Assembly: GCA_946811185.2 (NCBI GenBank)
Contig: OX328102.1
Coordinates: forward strand, 10,117,694 to 10,181,693
DNA: 64,000 nucleotides
Reading direction: 5' to 3'
From: Hippopus hippopus
Lineage: Eukaryota > Mollusca > Bivalvia > Cardiida > Cardiidae
Position 1 is the first letter of the stretch; each line of letters begins with the position of its first letter. Of the stretch, positions 52,823-63,910 are shown piece after piece. Position numbers and translations under genes: made by a program. The notes under the pieces are model-generated. The model was given only the letters and a program-made list of their open reading frames with translations. It did not search any database and was not told the DNA's origin.

Positions 52823-52897
52823 AGTTTATTTCATCAGCTTGTGGTTAATATGGGCAAATATTTCCCCATATTAACCACAATCTGATGAAATAAATTA
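52822..52897. repeat. Near-perfect 76-bp palindrome
   Basis: TTTATTTCATCAG-TTGTGGTTAATATGGG pairs with CCCATATTAACCACAA-CTGATGAAATAAA, with one unpaired base in each arm and about 12 bases between. Not one of the named families. Confidence 0.88.
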
Positions 52898-53189
52898 TAT
52901 ATTATATTTCCTCTGATTATTTTGTCAACGAATGCCACTTTTAAAACTTAAAAACTTAAAAAACTTAAAAAAGTAGTTCCAGATTTTCGGCAGGAGGAAA
53001 ATATTCACTGTGACGGGGAAGTAATTCCCCCCAGCTTAAATTACGACATTTCTTTACCCATAACATTTCTAAAAATAGACACATGAAATATAATATACCC
53101 ACTTTACCAGAGTGCCGCTCAAATGTTTTTCGTATGTCTCTTTCCATTATTCTTTCCTTCACTCTCATTGAGTCATGCATGTCATCGTC

Positions 53190-53228
53190 CTATCTCTCTC
53201 TCTCTCTCTCCCTCTCTCCCTCTCTCTA
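53190..53228. repeat. TC microsatellite
   Basis: (TC)n with CCTC interruptions. Confidence 0.9.
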
Positions 53229-53561
53229 AAAAGTCTATCTGTCTGTCTTAAGATTTATCAACAACATCAAACATTAATGCATGTGTCGTCAGACAATTAC
53301 TCCCAGTGCGATTTAATTATTAGACAAGAACTGCGTGGGGGCTTAGGAGGTATTTATTTTAGTCATACACGTATGAAAAAACAAAACACTGTATGCGAAC
53401 TAGATGCCATTTTACATACTCAAAACAAGAACCATTCCTTGAAAATCTCCTTCAATGAATATAAAATCTACCTACATCTGGTCTTTTCCCTGTGCGCACT
53501 TGCAAACTGCATCAACCATCTGTCATTTTATCTGTCCGCAAAACCACAGATATATCTATCT

Positions 53562-53578
53562 ATCTATCTATCTATCTA

Positions 53579-53613
<35 letters not shown>

Positions 53614-53720
53614 GTCTCTCTGTATCTATCTATCTATCTATCTATCTATCTAACAGCAAACCACAGATCCGTTCATCTATCTGTCTGTCTATCTATCTAT
53701 CTATCTATCTACCTATCCAT
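53562..53720. repeat. TATC/TC/TCTG compound microsatellite
   Basis: (TATC)n, (TC)n, TCTG, (TATC)n, a short unique insert, then (TATC)n. Confidence 0.95.
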
Positions 53721-53925
53721 CTGTTCATCCAGTGTACGTAAGATGTGACAGTTCGACAAAGATGTCACAATTGCTATATGTAAATGACTTCCATGTTGTA
53801 TCGTTGACATTTTACATTATCTTACAATGCATGGGGTGATGAATCATACATTTTGATAAAAAAAAAAAGTTGAGATTTTTTTAACCAGTTCAATGCATAA
53901 GACAATATAAGGTGCTTGTGCCGGC

Positions 53926-53988
53926 AATGTAGGTTAAGATCAGATCGGACATAACGTGCAATCCGATCTTGAATCTACGCTGTTCGTT
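53926..53988. repeat. Family C hairpin remnant
   Basis: AAGATCAGATCGGACATAAC and CAATCCGATCTTGAATCTAC, again with matching changes in both arms. Confidence 0.6.
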
Positions 53989-54123
53989 CCAGTTTTTACT
54001 TATTTCCTACGCAAACAGATCTAGCTTTGAAATACAATAAATCTAACTTTTTATTCAACATGTTCAGTTTTCTCGTCATTTAATTAGGATTTTGGGAGTT
54101 GACCCATTCTTTGTAATATAATT

Positions 54124-54375
54124 GAGTCATATTTTGTGATAAAGATGTCCAATACGAAACGTATCGACCAGGTCAGGCTGCGCAATCCGAAAAGGCTAAC
54201 CTAGGTCGAAACCTTTTGGTATTGGTAAATTTTCTGCATGTCAAAGAACCATTCTACCTCCTGATTCAGTTGGTTTTTGGACAAAATTGATCATAGGATC
54301 CATAGTAATGTAATGAATTACTTGGTATTATGCAACACGAAGTAGCATTAAACCCCCTTTTGCCAGCACATGACC
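54124..54375 (+). mobile_element. Old family B MITE
   Basis: GAGTCATATTTTGTGATAAA to CCAGCACATGACCCAAT; palindrome GACCAGGTCAGGCTGCGCAA with several mismatches. Confidence 0.78.
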
Positions 54376-54578
54376 CAATTGGACATTTCCCGAGGAAAAC
54401 CGCATTTATATTATCCAAGATAAAGAAGTGACTGCTTGTTACAAGGAAATGATCCTATTCGCACAATACATATTTCTATTAACTTTTTTCTATCAATTTT
54501 TGTCTTCTGTTCTAGCTTTCCGTATGTCTGAAATTACCATAAGTGGCAACTAGAGGACATTGCATTCCTTGATAGTTT

Positions 54579-54590
54579 TTTTTTTTTCCT

Positions 54591-54659
<69 letters not shown>

Positions 54660-54664
54660 GTCTT
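54579..54664. repeat. T run and TC microsatellite
   Basis: T9, C10, then (TC)n. Confidence 0.92.
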
Positions 54665-54805
54665 TCCTTTTCTCCTAAGATATGGATATTTATTTCAACA
54701 AGTGAAACAATAAAATTGTTGTCATATACGCATAAAAATATTTTAACAAAGAGTGAATCATATGTGCTTCAAAATAGATGCACAGTAAAAATATTCTCAG
54801 TAAGT

Positions 54806-55036
54806 TTAACCCTTTACCAAACAACCCCGAGTTTTAACGACCCTGTGGAAGATATACGTATTTCGAAAACATTGTGGAAAAGGAGAAAATGCTGGTAACC
54901 AGCATTTTCTCCTTTTTCCACAATGTTTTCGACTCTATTACAGGCAAGCTTCATCATTCGTGCCAGTTTTGATTTGTTACTGCAAAAGCTTTGAATTTGG
55001 AAGAGTCTAATATTTTGTCGTAAGGTAAAGAGTTAA
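54806..55036 (+). mobile_element. Family A MITE
   Basis: TTAA both sides, CCCTTTACCAAACAACCCCG at the left, near-perfect palindrome 54865-54928, TAAGGTAAAGAG at the right. Confidence 0.92.
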
Positions 55037-55510
55037 ACTATTTGTTATATTACTTGTGGATGGACTTTATGAGTCTTAAATTCATTATGTGCGTGAAAGA
55101 CATTCTTTCTGACAAATGCTTGTTCAGCGTTAAACACAAAGATATACGATTCATTTTTATTACCTGAACAGAGAAGTTGTAATAGCTTAAAATTCTTTGG
55201 ATTTCTACAAAAAAAAAATCGTTAATATACCTTGTGCCTTTTAATATCTTTCTTAGAAAATAATAAAATTGACATTTCAATATAAGATGAATGTCTTCCT
55301 CTGTGTTACCAGTTACAGAGAAAACAGATTTCTTCCGTTTCTATATATTCTGTTGACCATTTTGTGTATGAGGTGAATGAAATGACATTTCCCTGGGCAA
55401 ACAGTGAAGGAGCAGCTCATACTGCTCGCACAATCACCCAGGACTGCTGCTGCTACAGCCTTCTCAAACAAGTCCGGTTTATGCTATAAATTCTAATAAA
55501 CCAACAAACT
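55037..55510. other. No feature seen
   Basis: AT-rich, no supported ORF. Confidence 0.5.
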
Positions 55511-56113
55511 TTGATTGGTTGGTTATGGTAGTGTTTAAGGCGGTTTTGACCATCTCTTCAGATGTGTCGCACCAGGCAGTGCACATATCCATGCCATCAT
55601 AGAATTTATTTACTAGTACTTCTAACATCACTATATTTTAAGTCACGGATAGCTTTCCAACATAAACAACGTTGAAACAGCGATGAGAGAGATATAAAGG
55701 AGCTATGCTCTAGCAAAATGGGGTTTAACGCATCTCCATGACGCATTATACTAAGCAATAAAAAAGTATAATCATAGATCCACAAAGACCATTTTGTCTA
55801 ACAACCGACTGAAAAGTGTGGCAGACTGGTCTTTCCACATGCAAAAATCTGTGATCACTAGCATAAAATTTCGATCGTGGGTAGGCTGCACGGACTGTGC
55901 AGGCTGACCTGAATCGATACTTTCTGCAAATGTATCAACTCCCTTTCTCAGTGAGCATGGCTTAAATCCTTTCACAATGATAATCATCAATTCTCGAAAT
56001 GAGCAGGCTAAGCTGGGATTCAAACTCCCGACCCCTTCCCGTCCCCCCTCCCAAAAAAAGAGAAAAAAATCCAAGCTTTGTACATTCTACCAACTGCGCT
56101 ACCGGGCTCGGGG
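55511..56113 (-). mobile_element. SINE E split by a family B insertion
   Basis: Tail GTAGTGTTTAAGGCGGTTTT and body to 55699; resumes at 55964 (AAATCCTTTCACAATGATAA) and ends at the head GCGCTACCGGGCTCGG. Confidence 0.82.
55700..55963 (-). mobile_element. Family B MITE inserted in SINE E
   Basis: GAGCTATGCTCTAGCAAAAT to CAGTGAGCATGGCTT. Flanks AAAG and AAAT match in three of four positions. Palindrome 55882-55916 keeps GCACGGACTGTGC. Confidence 0.83.
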
Positions 56114-56342
56114 CGACATAATTTGAACTATTACATGTACGAATACCAAACATTTCAATGTATTTCAGGTATAAACTCAAAAGTGACACTTACAATTCAT
56201 GACAACATGGATCTTTCAAAATAAAGGTAAGTCCGCTCTAATCCATTTGTTGTAGTGCAAAAGTATTTTATGGTGTGACTATCATTTTATGCAGCGAATG
56301 CAGAGGTTTCTTCTCTTTAAAATTATAATTTAAAATCAAGTA

Positions 56343-56567
56343 GCATACGGTGTAGATCGAGGATCAGACTGCGCGATTTATGTATACCGATCTTAAACTA
56401 CGTTTTCAAAAAAAATAGCAACATTGGTCACAGCGGTTTTCAGTGTTAATTCAAAGTGTTAACACTTAAAGCGGTTAGTACAACTTTGGTCTTCTGTAGA
56501 CAATTTAAATAAAAAATAAGACAGCACAGAACATACAGTCTGATCTTTAATCTACACTGTCTGCTGT
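56343..56567. repeat. Two family C remnants
   Basis: 56343-56406 (GTGTAGATCGAGGATCAGAC) and 56510-56567 (CAGTCTGATCTTTAATCTAC). They may be the two halves of one disrupted copy. Confidence 0.45.
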
Positions 56568-56808
56568 ACAATGAAATGTTCTGGCAAAATCCCCCTTGAA
56601 AATGCAATATTATAATCCGTTTTACTGATCGAGAAAGTCCATTCTATTCATTTAGGACTTTTATAATCAAACTACAACCACCATAGTGAATCTTCACAAT
56701 CATCACTGGTTGCTAGTCTCGTACCGTACATTATAAAGCTTACATGCATGAGTCACAAGTTCAAAACACGACTCTGTCGACATCTTCTTTTTCAAGGATG
56801 ACGTTTGC

Positions 56809-57038
56809 TTAACTCTTTACCAACCGATAAAGTTTTTAGACTTGTACGAATTGAAAGCGTTCGCCGACGACGATTTGATGTTACTCAAAACATGGCATTT
56901 GTCTTTCACAGGGTAGAAAACATTGTGGGTGCAGGAGAAAATGCTTGTATCCAGCATTTTCTCCAGCACACACGATGTTTTTCAAAAGCTTTTTTACTCA
57001 GAATCGCTAAACGTCGGGATTATGTTGTAAGGTGTTAA
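56809..57038 (-). mobile_element. Family A MITE with altered palindrome
   Basis: TTAA both sides. Hairpin arms read GTGGGTGCAGGAGAAAATGC and GCATTTTCTCCAGCACACAC: both differ from consensus at the same level. Confidence 0.88.
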
Positions 57039-57212
57039 AGAGTCTGACGCCACATATCTCACGGAAAAACTTCATTTGCTACATGTAAGTATTAAGTTAA
57101 AGTGCTATATGATTGACTTTTTCATGTAAGAAAATAGACCAAATATAACAATTCAATTCAGTTACAAAAGGTGGTTTTCCAGAATTTTTACAAAAAAAAA
57201 AAAAAAACCAGC

Positions 57213-57255
57213 GGACAGTGAAGATCAAGATCAGACTGTACGTTCTGTACAATTG
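57213..57255. repeat. Family C fragment
   Basis: GCGGACAGTGAAGATCAAGA, TCAGACTGTACGTTCTGTAC, then breaks off. Confidence 0.55.
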
Positions 57256-57287
57256 AAATTAAACTGTCATAATCTTAGTCAAATATT

Positions 57288-57596
57288 GTCGAGCCCAAGC
57301 CAGGTTGCTCAGTGGGTAACTTACAGGGCTTGAAAGCTAGGGGGTCGTTTGTTCGATCCCTAGCTATGCCAAATGCTTTTTCAGGATTGATGACAGTCAT
57401 TACGACAGGATTCATTCCTCTCCCTACACTGAACATTGTTTCAATGTTCGTGTGAGAAAGCAGCCAGTGACTTGGAAATAGTGCCGTAAAAAGTCCTGGT
57501 AAGAGAAATTACAGAAAAGCATAGAAAGGTGAATTGGCCGCCGCTATGAACTTGAATGATTTTGAGAACGGCATTTAATACCAAACAAACAAATGA
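57288..57596 (+). mobile_element. SINE E, complete but diverged
   Basis: GTCGAGCCCAAGCCAGGTTG, B-box GTTCGATCCC at about 57351, body, tail ACGGCATTTAATACCAAACA. Confidence 0.85.
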
Positions 57597-57773
57597 AACC
57601 AGCATTTTACTGTTTGAATGTCCATTATTGCTCGAAGATGAGAAAAGAGAACGTAATGGAGATACGGAAACAATAAATAAACGAAAATAAAAGAGATTAA
57701 AATTCAATGCAGTAATCACTACATATGAGTAAGATTTGGAAAAAAATAAAGTCAATTTATAGTACACGTATAT

Positions 57774-58213
57774 GAGCCATACTCTGCGAAAAAGGAACCT
57801 AATGTATCTGCAAAAAGTATCGACTCATGTCAGTCTCCGCAGTCCGTGCAAGCTGACATGATCGATTTTTTTTGCTATTTATGGACCATTACCACTCTTG
57901 ATCTCGTTAACCCTTTATCAAACGACAAAATTTTCGACTTGTCCAAATTGAAAGCATTTGCAGACTACAAAATAAACGTGACTCAAAAATTGAAAATTGG
58001 CTTTAGAAGAGTAGAAAACACTGTGGGAAAAGGAGAAAATGCTGGTTACCAGCATTTTCTCCTTTTCCCACAATGTTTCCAGAAGGCTTCTTCCTCTGGG
58101 TCGTAAAAAACCAGGGATTGTTTGGTTAGGGGTTAATCGTTGGACAAAGTGAATCTTATGGATCCATAGTTATGTGATGACTTGCTCGAACCCCTTTTCA
58201 CAGTGCAAGGCTC
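57774..58213 (+). mobile_element. Family B MITE (ATAT duplication) split by family A
   Basis: GAGCCATACTCTGCGAAAAA to CAGTGCAAGGCTC; ATAT at 57770-57773 and 58214-58217. Confidence 0.9.
57907..58136 (-). mobile_element. Family A MITE inserted at TTAA of a family B copy
   Basis: TTAA at 57907-57910 and 58133-58136; palindrome with a single mismatch. The B sequence continues across (CTCGTTAATCGTTGGACAAA). Confidence 0.93.
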
Positions 58214-58217
58214 ATAT

Positions 58218-58639
58218 GAATTAGATGGACAATTTATTGTACCTGTATATGTATATGATAATAAAGGTATCGATAATTTCGATAACAGAAAAAAAAAGTA
58301 AAAGAAATCTCGTCAAAGTACAAAAATATATAGATACAATCATATTGCTTCATAAACGTCAAAACATTCTCTCTCTTTCAACGCATCAAGGCTCTTTCTT
58401 TTTTAAATTCAATTTTCGCAAAGACCATTACACTTGTCACAATAATTGCAAAATGCAATTGTTTACAACACATACGTCAAAATTTTTCCGAATAGCGAAC
58501 GTTCAACAAAAAATCTGTAGCTTTTTTTTTTTACAGCGAAATCTCGAGAAAAGGTTTTCTTTTTAACTGTTGATATTTAACTTGCATTTTAACCTGTCAG
58601 CCTGCGTTTCAATCTTTTTATCTACTCAAGTACATACAG
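58218..58639. other. No feature seen
   Basis: A 113-codon ORF lies here; it is lysine/phenylalanine rich and unrecognised, so not called. Confidence 0.5.
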
Positions 58640-58866
58640 ATTACTCTTCACTAAACGACAACATTTTGGACTTGTCCAACTTGAAAGCATTTGCAGACGA
58701 CTAAATAGCTGTACCTTAAAAATTGAAATTTGATTTGGGAAAGGTAGTAGAAATTGTGGAAAAAGAAGAAATGCTATTTAACAGCATTTTCTCCTTCTCT
58801 TACAATGTTATATAAAGCTTTATTTCTAAGGGTTGGTAAAAGTCGGGGTTGTGTGGTAAAGGTTAA
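58640..58866 (-). mobile_element. Family A MITE
   Basis: TTACTCTTCACTAAACGACA to TGTGTGGTAAAGG and TTAA. Palindrome diverged. Confidence 0.82.
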
Positions 58867-58876
58867 TTACCCAAAG

Positions 58877-59177
58877 TTTGTTTGTATGGTGTTTTACGTC
58901 ACTTTTAACATTATTTCTGTTATGTTGTAGGGATCAGTGCACTTATCCATGCTTTCCTAAAGTTTCTCTCATCAGCACTTTGGACAAGTCGCCGGCTGCT
59001 TTCCCACATAACTATCGTCGACACAATGATCAGCTGTGAGAGAGGAATGAATCCTGTAGCAATTACTTTCATCAATTCTGCTAAAGAAATTGGCCGAGCT
59101 TGGGATTCGAACCAGAGACCCCCCCCCCCCCCCTGGTTCCGCGTCCCGTATGCTACCGGATGCGCCACCGGCATCGC
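58877..59177 (-). mobile_element. SINE E with 16-base C run
   Basis: GTATGGTGTTTTACGTCACT to GATGCGCCACCGGC on the plus strand; the run of C near 59118 sits in the B-box region. Confidence 0.82.
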
Positions 59178-59361
59178 AACGATCCTAAGGGTGAAGGCAT
59201 TTGGAAAAAAAAACTGGGGGAAAAGGAGAAAATGCAAGTTACCAACATTTTCTCCTATTCCCTTAATGTCTGGGGTTTTTTTTAACTCTTTCACGAGCAA
59301 ATTCGACAATTTAAGCCACATTTAATTTGACGTCTGCAAACGCTTAAATTCGATCGAGTCA
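59178..59361 (+). mobile_element. Family A partial copy
   Basis: ACGATCCTAAGGGTGAAGGC, palindrome 59210-59272, then GACGTCTGCAAACGCTTAAA. Broken on the left by the SINE and on the right by a B fragment. Confidence 0.7.
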
Positions 59362-59513
59362 ATTTTTTCTGCATGTAAAGGACCAGTCTACCTCATGATT
59401 TAGTCGGTTGTGAGACAAAATGGATTTTACGAGTCTGTATAATGCTTTGCTTATTATAAAGCATTACATATATAGATGCAGTAAACCCCTTATACAAGAG
59501 CATGGCTGTATCA
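59362..59513 (+). mobile_element. Family B right-hand part
   Basis: TTTTTTCTGCATGTAAAGGA to CAAGAGCATGGCTG; the palindrome side is missing. Confidence 0.7.
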
Positions 59514-59608
59514 TGTAGTAAACTTTAATTCATGTCGGTAATTCATATTTTGAATATTTTTCCAGGTCATCCGCAGCTAGTTTCCTTGTTAAACTCATCG
59601 TTCGTTGT

Positions 59609-59836
59609 TTAACTCTTTACCAGACGATAAATGTTAAGACTTGTCGAAATTCAAAGCGTCTGCAGACGACAAAATAGATGTCGCTCAAATGACGAAATTG
59701 GTCTTGAAAAAAATCAAAACATTGTGGGAAAAAGAGAAAATGCTGGTTACCAGCATTTTTTCTTTTTCCCACAATGTTTTCAAAAAACCCTCTTTATCAG
59801 GGCCATTTAACATGAGATTGTCTGGTAGAGGGTTAA
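59609..59836 (-). mobile_element. Family A MITE
   Basis: TTAA both sides; CTCTTTACCAGACGATAAAT to GTCTGGTAGAGGG; palindrome almost intact. Confidence 0.92.
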
Positions 59837-59896
59837 ACACATATCTACCTGTACACGACAGTTTTCGTCATTCAACAAACGATTTTACTTTTTAAT

Positions 59897-60007
59897 ATTG
59901 TGGCAAAAGGAGAGATGGCTCATCAGAAGCAATATTTCCCTTTTCACACAGATCTCATGCGTCTTTATGCACTTAACTCTTTACCAGGCGTCAAAATTTT
60001 GGCCTTT
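59897..60007. repeat. Family A remnants
   Basis: A palindrome remnant (ATTGTGGCAAAAGGAGAGAT) and, at 59969, a lone left end TTAACTCTTTACCAGGCGTC. Confidence 0.55.
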
Positions 60008-60018
60008 CGAATAAATAC

Positions 60019-60297
60019 ATCAGCCATGCTCTGTGAAAAGAGGGTTTAATGCATCTGCAAAAAAAAAAAAGTATCGACCCATATCACTCTGCACAGTCCG
60101 CGCAGGCTGACATAGGCCAAATCGTTTTACTATCTTTAAATCTTCTGCATGTCAAAGAACTATTCTACCCCCGAATTCAGTTGGTTGTTTAACATTTTTT
60201 TTAGTGGGGGGGGGGTTACCATAATTATGTTATGACTTGCTTGGTATAATGCGTCACTGAGATGCATCAAAACCACGTTTTGCCGGAGCATGGCTCA
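60019..60297 (+). mobile_element. Family B MITE
   Basis: CAGCCATGCTCTGTGAAAAG to GCCGGAGCATGGCTC. An A run near 60058 and a G run near 60207 have expanded. Confidence 0.85.
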
Positions 60298-60307
60298 CAT
60301 GTATTGT

Positions 60308-60402
60308 CCAGTGCACACTTTTGGAAGACATAGATAGTGCACTGGCCGCATCGCCAGAACTAAAATGATGTTTAAAACGGTGTGAAACACCAACCAAACA
60401 AA
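60308..60402 (+). mobile_element. SINE E 3' fragment
   Basis: AGACATAGATAGTGCACTGG to ACGGTGTGAAACACCAACCA. Confidence 0.7.
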
Positions 60403-60737
60403 CAATTTATACGAAAATTGTACAAAGAAACTACATTTATACAGCAATAGGATCAGTATTAAAATTCCAATCAAAATGTCAACCTAATTATACAATTTAA
60501 TTAGCACCGGTTTCATAGTATGGTTTTATTCTCTGATAACGATCTTTATGCAAGCTTTGAAAGATAGAAATATTAAAATCGTAGTCTTGCTGCAGGCGAA
60601 AATATGAAATAGAAAAGCAGGCGACAAATAATTTTGACGGTGTGAAATGTTTTAGAAACCCGCAGGCTCGTAAATAAGAAAACAATTTCATTTCGTCTGT
60701 CATTTTTTTAATTGAGACAACCTTAAAAGGTGCACCT

Positions 60738-60958
60738 TTAACTCTTTGCCTGGCAGTCCCGTCTTTTATCGAACCTGAGAAGGAATGCTTTTGAAAGCAT
60801 TGAGGTAAAAGGAGAAAATGCTGGTAACCAGCATTTTCTCCTTTTTCCTCAATGTTTTCTATCCTTTCAGAAACAAATAAAATTATTTGAACCATATTTT
60901 TAGTCTACAAATGCTTTCAGTTTGGACATGTCTAAAATTTTGTTGTCTGGTACTTTAC
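60738..60958 (+). mobile_element. Family A MITE
   Basis: TTAACTCTTTGCCTGGCAGT, palindrome 60791-60856 with matching GAGGTAAAAGGAG and CTCCTTTTTCCTC arms, end TTGTCTGGTAC. Confidence 0.87.
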
Positions 60959-61684
60959 TCTTTCCTCCTCCTCGACGGATTTCAATAGAGAAACCCTGAG
61001 ACTGGCAAACTGAAAGACAATTGCTGGAAATAGGAAAACATTTGCTGCATGTCTCCGTTTTTGTCTGTTTCTAAGTAAAAATGTTTACTCTTTTTTATAT
61101 CCTAAATCTTGTATTAGTTCAAGTAGCTCATTGCCTATGAACGCGCCTAATGCGGGAAATAGCATAAAAATAGTCATTGCTCGTATTGAATCATAGACCG
61201 CTCGTATCTTCCGATATAACATGGGTTTGTAGCCAAAATATCATGATCTTATCCCTGGAGTTAAACATGGCCATGCTATTTTAAGGCAACAAGGTTAAAT
61301 TTCAATATGGCGTATTAGGCAAAGGGGTGAAGCGTTATAATTGCACATATTGTTAAAAATACGCCGTGTCTTGTGAATTGAACTTGTAATTGAATCTTTC
61401 TTATCAGATTGTGGCCTATCTTTCACGATCAGAGCTTCTTGATATGTGTCTCCTTCTCACCCTTTTAGCGAAATAAAAATCCTTGTTTATATTAACCCAT
61501 TACATTATCCAACGGAATGATTTTCAAACAACTTGAAAGTTCATAGAAATAAAACGATACACATTTAAAAGAAAACATGGTAACGTTCTACATTTGTATG
61601 GGAAACATTGCTCAGAAAAAAGAAAACAACTTCCAGTAACAAGAAATGTATGCATATTTTTTTTTAAACGCCGTCTGAAGAAAG
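60959..61684. other. No feature seen
   Basis: About 725 bases without a recognised element. Confidence 0.5.
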
Positions 61685-61888
61685 ATTATTAAAATTGAAG
61701 GAAATTGCAGACGACAAATGAGATTTTGCTCAAATGGTGGGGTTTGTCTATGAAAGGTGGGAAAGCTTGCAGGAAAAGGTGATAAGACTTGCTACAGGAT
61801 TTTTTTTCTCACCAATTTTTTCTTCACCACAATGTTTTTGAAATATTTCTCTCCCAAGTTCGGAAGGGATTGTTTAGTAAAGTATTAC
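61685..61888 (-). mobile_element. Old family A MITE
   Basis: AAATTGCAGACGACAAATGA, decayed palindrome, right end GGGATTGTTTAGTAAAG. Confidence 0.6.
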
Positions 61889-61932
61889 AGATAATCAGTT
61901 AGCCAATTATCGGCTGATATTTCACCATTCAT

Positions 61933-62195
61933 GTTTGGTGTTAAACGTCATTTTCAATACTGCAGTATATAAGTTTTGTAACGGCAGACAGTTCAAGCAA
62001 CCAAGCTTTCCTCTTTAAGTACTATGCACAATCTTTTTTTGCGACTGGCTGCACATCCGCCATGTTAAACAATATTTGACTGATTCACAGCACAAGACAG
62101 TGCACCTACATATAAATGCCTTCTCGGAAAGTCTGTACCAGCACCACGCACAATGCTCTTTCTAAGTCGGTGCGGGCTGCTTTCCCATATCAAAA
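61933..62195 (-). mobile_element. Two SINE E fragments in tandem
   Basis: 61933-62050 (GGTGTTAAACGTCATTTTCA, GACTGGCTGCACATC) and 62092-62195 (CAGTGCACCTACATATAAAT, GCGGGCTGCTTTCCCATATC). The same body segment appears twice. Confidence 0.6.
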
Positions 62196-62286
62196 GACCG
62201 AAAGGGATCCTCCATGGCTCAGCTGTTTTTGGATTTAATTTAGTTGCCAAGATGGCATAAATCGAGCGCCCGTTGGCGGCGCTTAA

Positions 62287-62500
62287 CACATTACCTGCTG
62301 AATAAGTTAAACGAAACTTTCCAGCCATTCAAAAAAAAAAACAATAACAACAAATATTGCAATTTCAAAGTTATTCTTTTGGGGAAAACATCTCCTAATC
62401 GGACAATGTGGATCAAGATTAGACTGCACGTTCTGTGCAGTCTGATCTTGATCTACATTGGCCGCAAAAGCGCCTTTAGTCGTACTTAGCAGCCTAGAGA
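62287..62500 (+). mobile_element. Family C MITE
   Basis: TTAA at 62283-62286 and 62501-62504; CACATTACCTGCTGAATAAG to AGCAGCCTAGAGA; hairpin with one mismatch. Confidence 0.88.
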
Positions 62501-62504
62501 TTAA

Positions 62505-62550
62505 TACGTGTAAGTGACCTTGGGCAAAACACTACGGATGAAATACTACT
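62505..62550 (+). repeat. CORE-SINE-like fragment
   Basis: GTAAGTGACCTTGGGCAAAA, the CORE block without head or tail. Confidence 0.4.
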
Positions 62551-63726
62551 AAAAGCTACGTAAAATCCGACACGATTCAAAACACTGTGACAAAATAGCT
62601 TATTAGTCATTCGAATGATATCCTATTGCAATGAACATCGGCTTTCTTCACAAATACATGTAAGAAAACAAGTCAAATCAGTACTAAGCATGAGGAAGCA
62701 ATCCTCTGGCAACGAGAGGCGTTATGCCGTATTTTCGAAAAAAAAAATAAGGGAATTAAAGATGATGAGTGAATAGACTTCTTTTAACGAACATTTTTGT
62801 TGCGAATAAAAAAAAAATGAAAAGAAAGACAGAAAATATAGATTTTACTGATAAACAGTTTGATTACCTTTTTGTGGCCCATTGATGTCAGTCAGATATC
62901 AGACAAAAATGACCCCCGTATATTAACCCTTCCCCAGCCCCTCCCACATTCCCAATCTACTAAATCTTCTCTGGCTTTCCCTTGCAATTGTGTTTCGACA
63001 CATCTACAAAGAAGAGAGGCATTTTATAGCATAGGGATAAATAGAGATATACCTCGAAGCCATATCCTCAACATCCAAACAGAAATCGTGTATTCTCCCA
63101 TACAAAATTTACTAATATTCACTCATCCCCAGTTTTCAACGGAAAGAGAGGAATCCTTTCTGTCCTAATGTCTATCATCAAGCCTGAGAAAGTATGTACA
63201 TGTACTTTCAGAGTGTCGTTCCACTGTGTTACATCTCTTTGCTGAAGCAGTTGGACTAAGAGCTCTTTCATACGCTTCGAGGTTCTGAGTACAAGTTAAA
63301 CGCAGTTGCTTAAAATTTTAAAATTTAAAGTCGAAAGGGGGGCATAACTGTGTCAAAAATATTTTAATAGTTACCACATGCCCTTATTGTAGGAATTCCC
63401 CTTTTGATAGTTAACAACTTGTCCTAGTTTGAAGTAAATAGCTTCAGTAATAAGAGAAATATTATAAAATGTCAAAGTTTTTCAAAATGTCGAAGCTTTT
63501 CCACCAACTCAACAACCACGACGCAGATGTTGACGACGACGTCAGTGCCACGACAATAACTCGACTTTTTCTTCGAAAACAACAATGGGGATTTAAAAAA
63601 AAACCGGGATATACACGTATTTAAAGGGCAAATCTTTCATTTTCTTCTGATCTACTGATCACTTCAGATCCGAAATCTATGTTAGTTAATCCTTGTCGCG
63701 CCAAACACAATTTTACTCAGAAATTT
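62551..63726. other. No gene; one weak SINE E fragment
   Basis: 63139-63195 resembles the reverse SINE body (AGAGAGGAATCCTTTCTGTC, ATGTCTATCATCAAGC). A 102-codon ORF at 62860-63168 runs into this fragment and is not called. Confidence 0.45.
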
Positions 63727-63775
63727 AGTGGACATTGTAAGTTCAAGATCAGACTCCACAGAATGATGTGGACGT
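63727..63775. repeat. Family C remnant
   Basis: TTCAAGATCAGACTCCACAG and part of the opposite arm. Confidence 0.4.
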
Positions 63776-63910
63776 CATGTGGAACGTGGATTCTTCTTTT
63801 TCTATCAAGGTAAACATGTTTATTTCGTTCATGTGGAGGTAAAAGAATTGGCCCCAAAAATATAAGTACATAATGTATGGCCTTTTGTGCTCATGCAAAA
63901 TCTAGCGTTT

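Noticed and set aside
62860..63168. 102-codon frame near the right edge
   Set aside because: No domain recognised and its 3' part overlaps a SINE E fragment.
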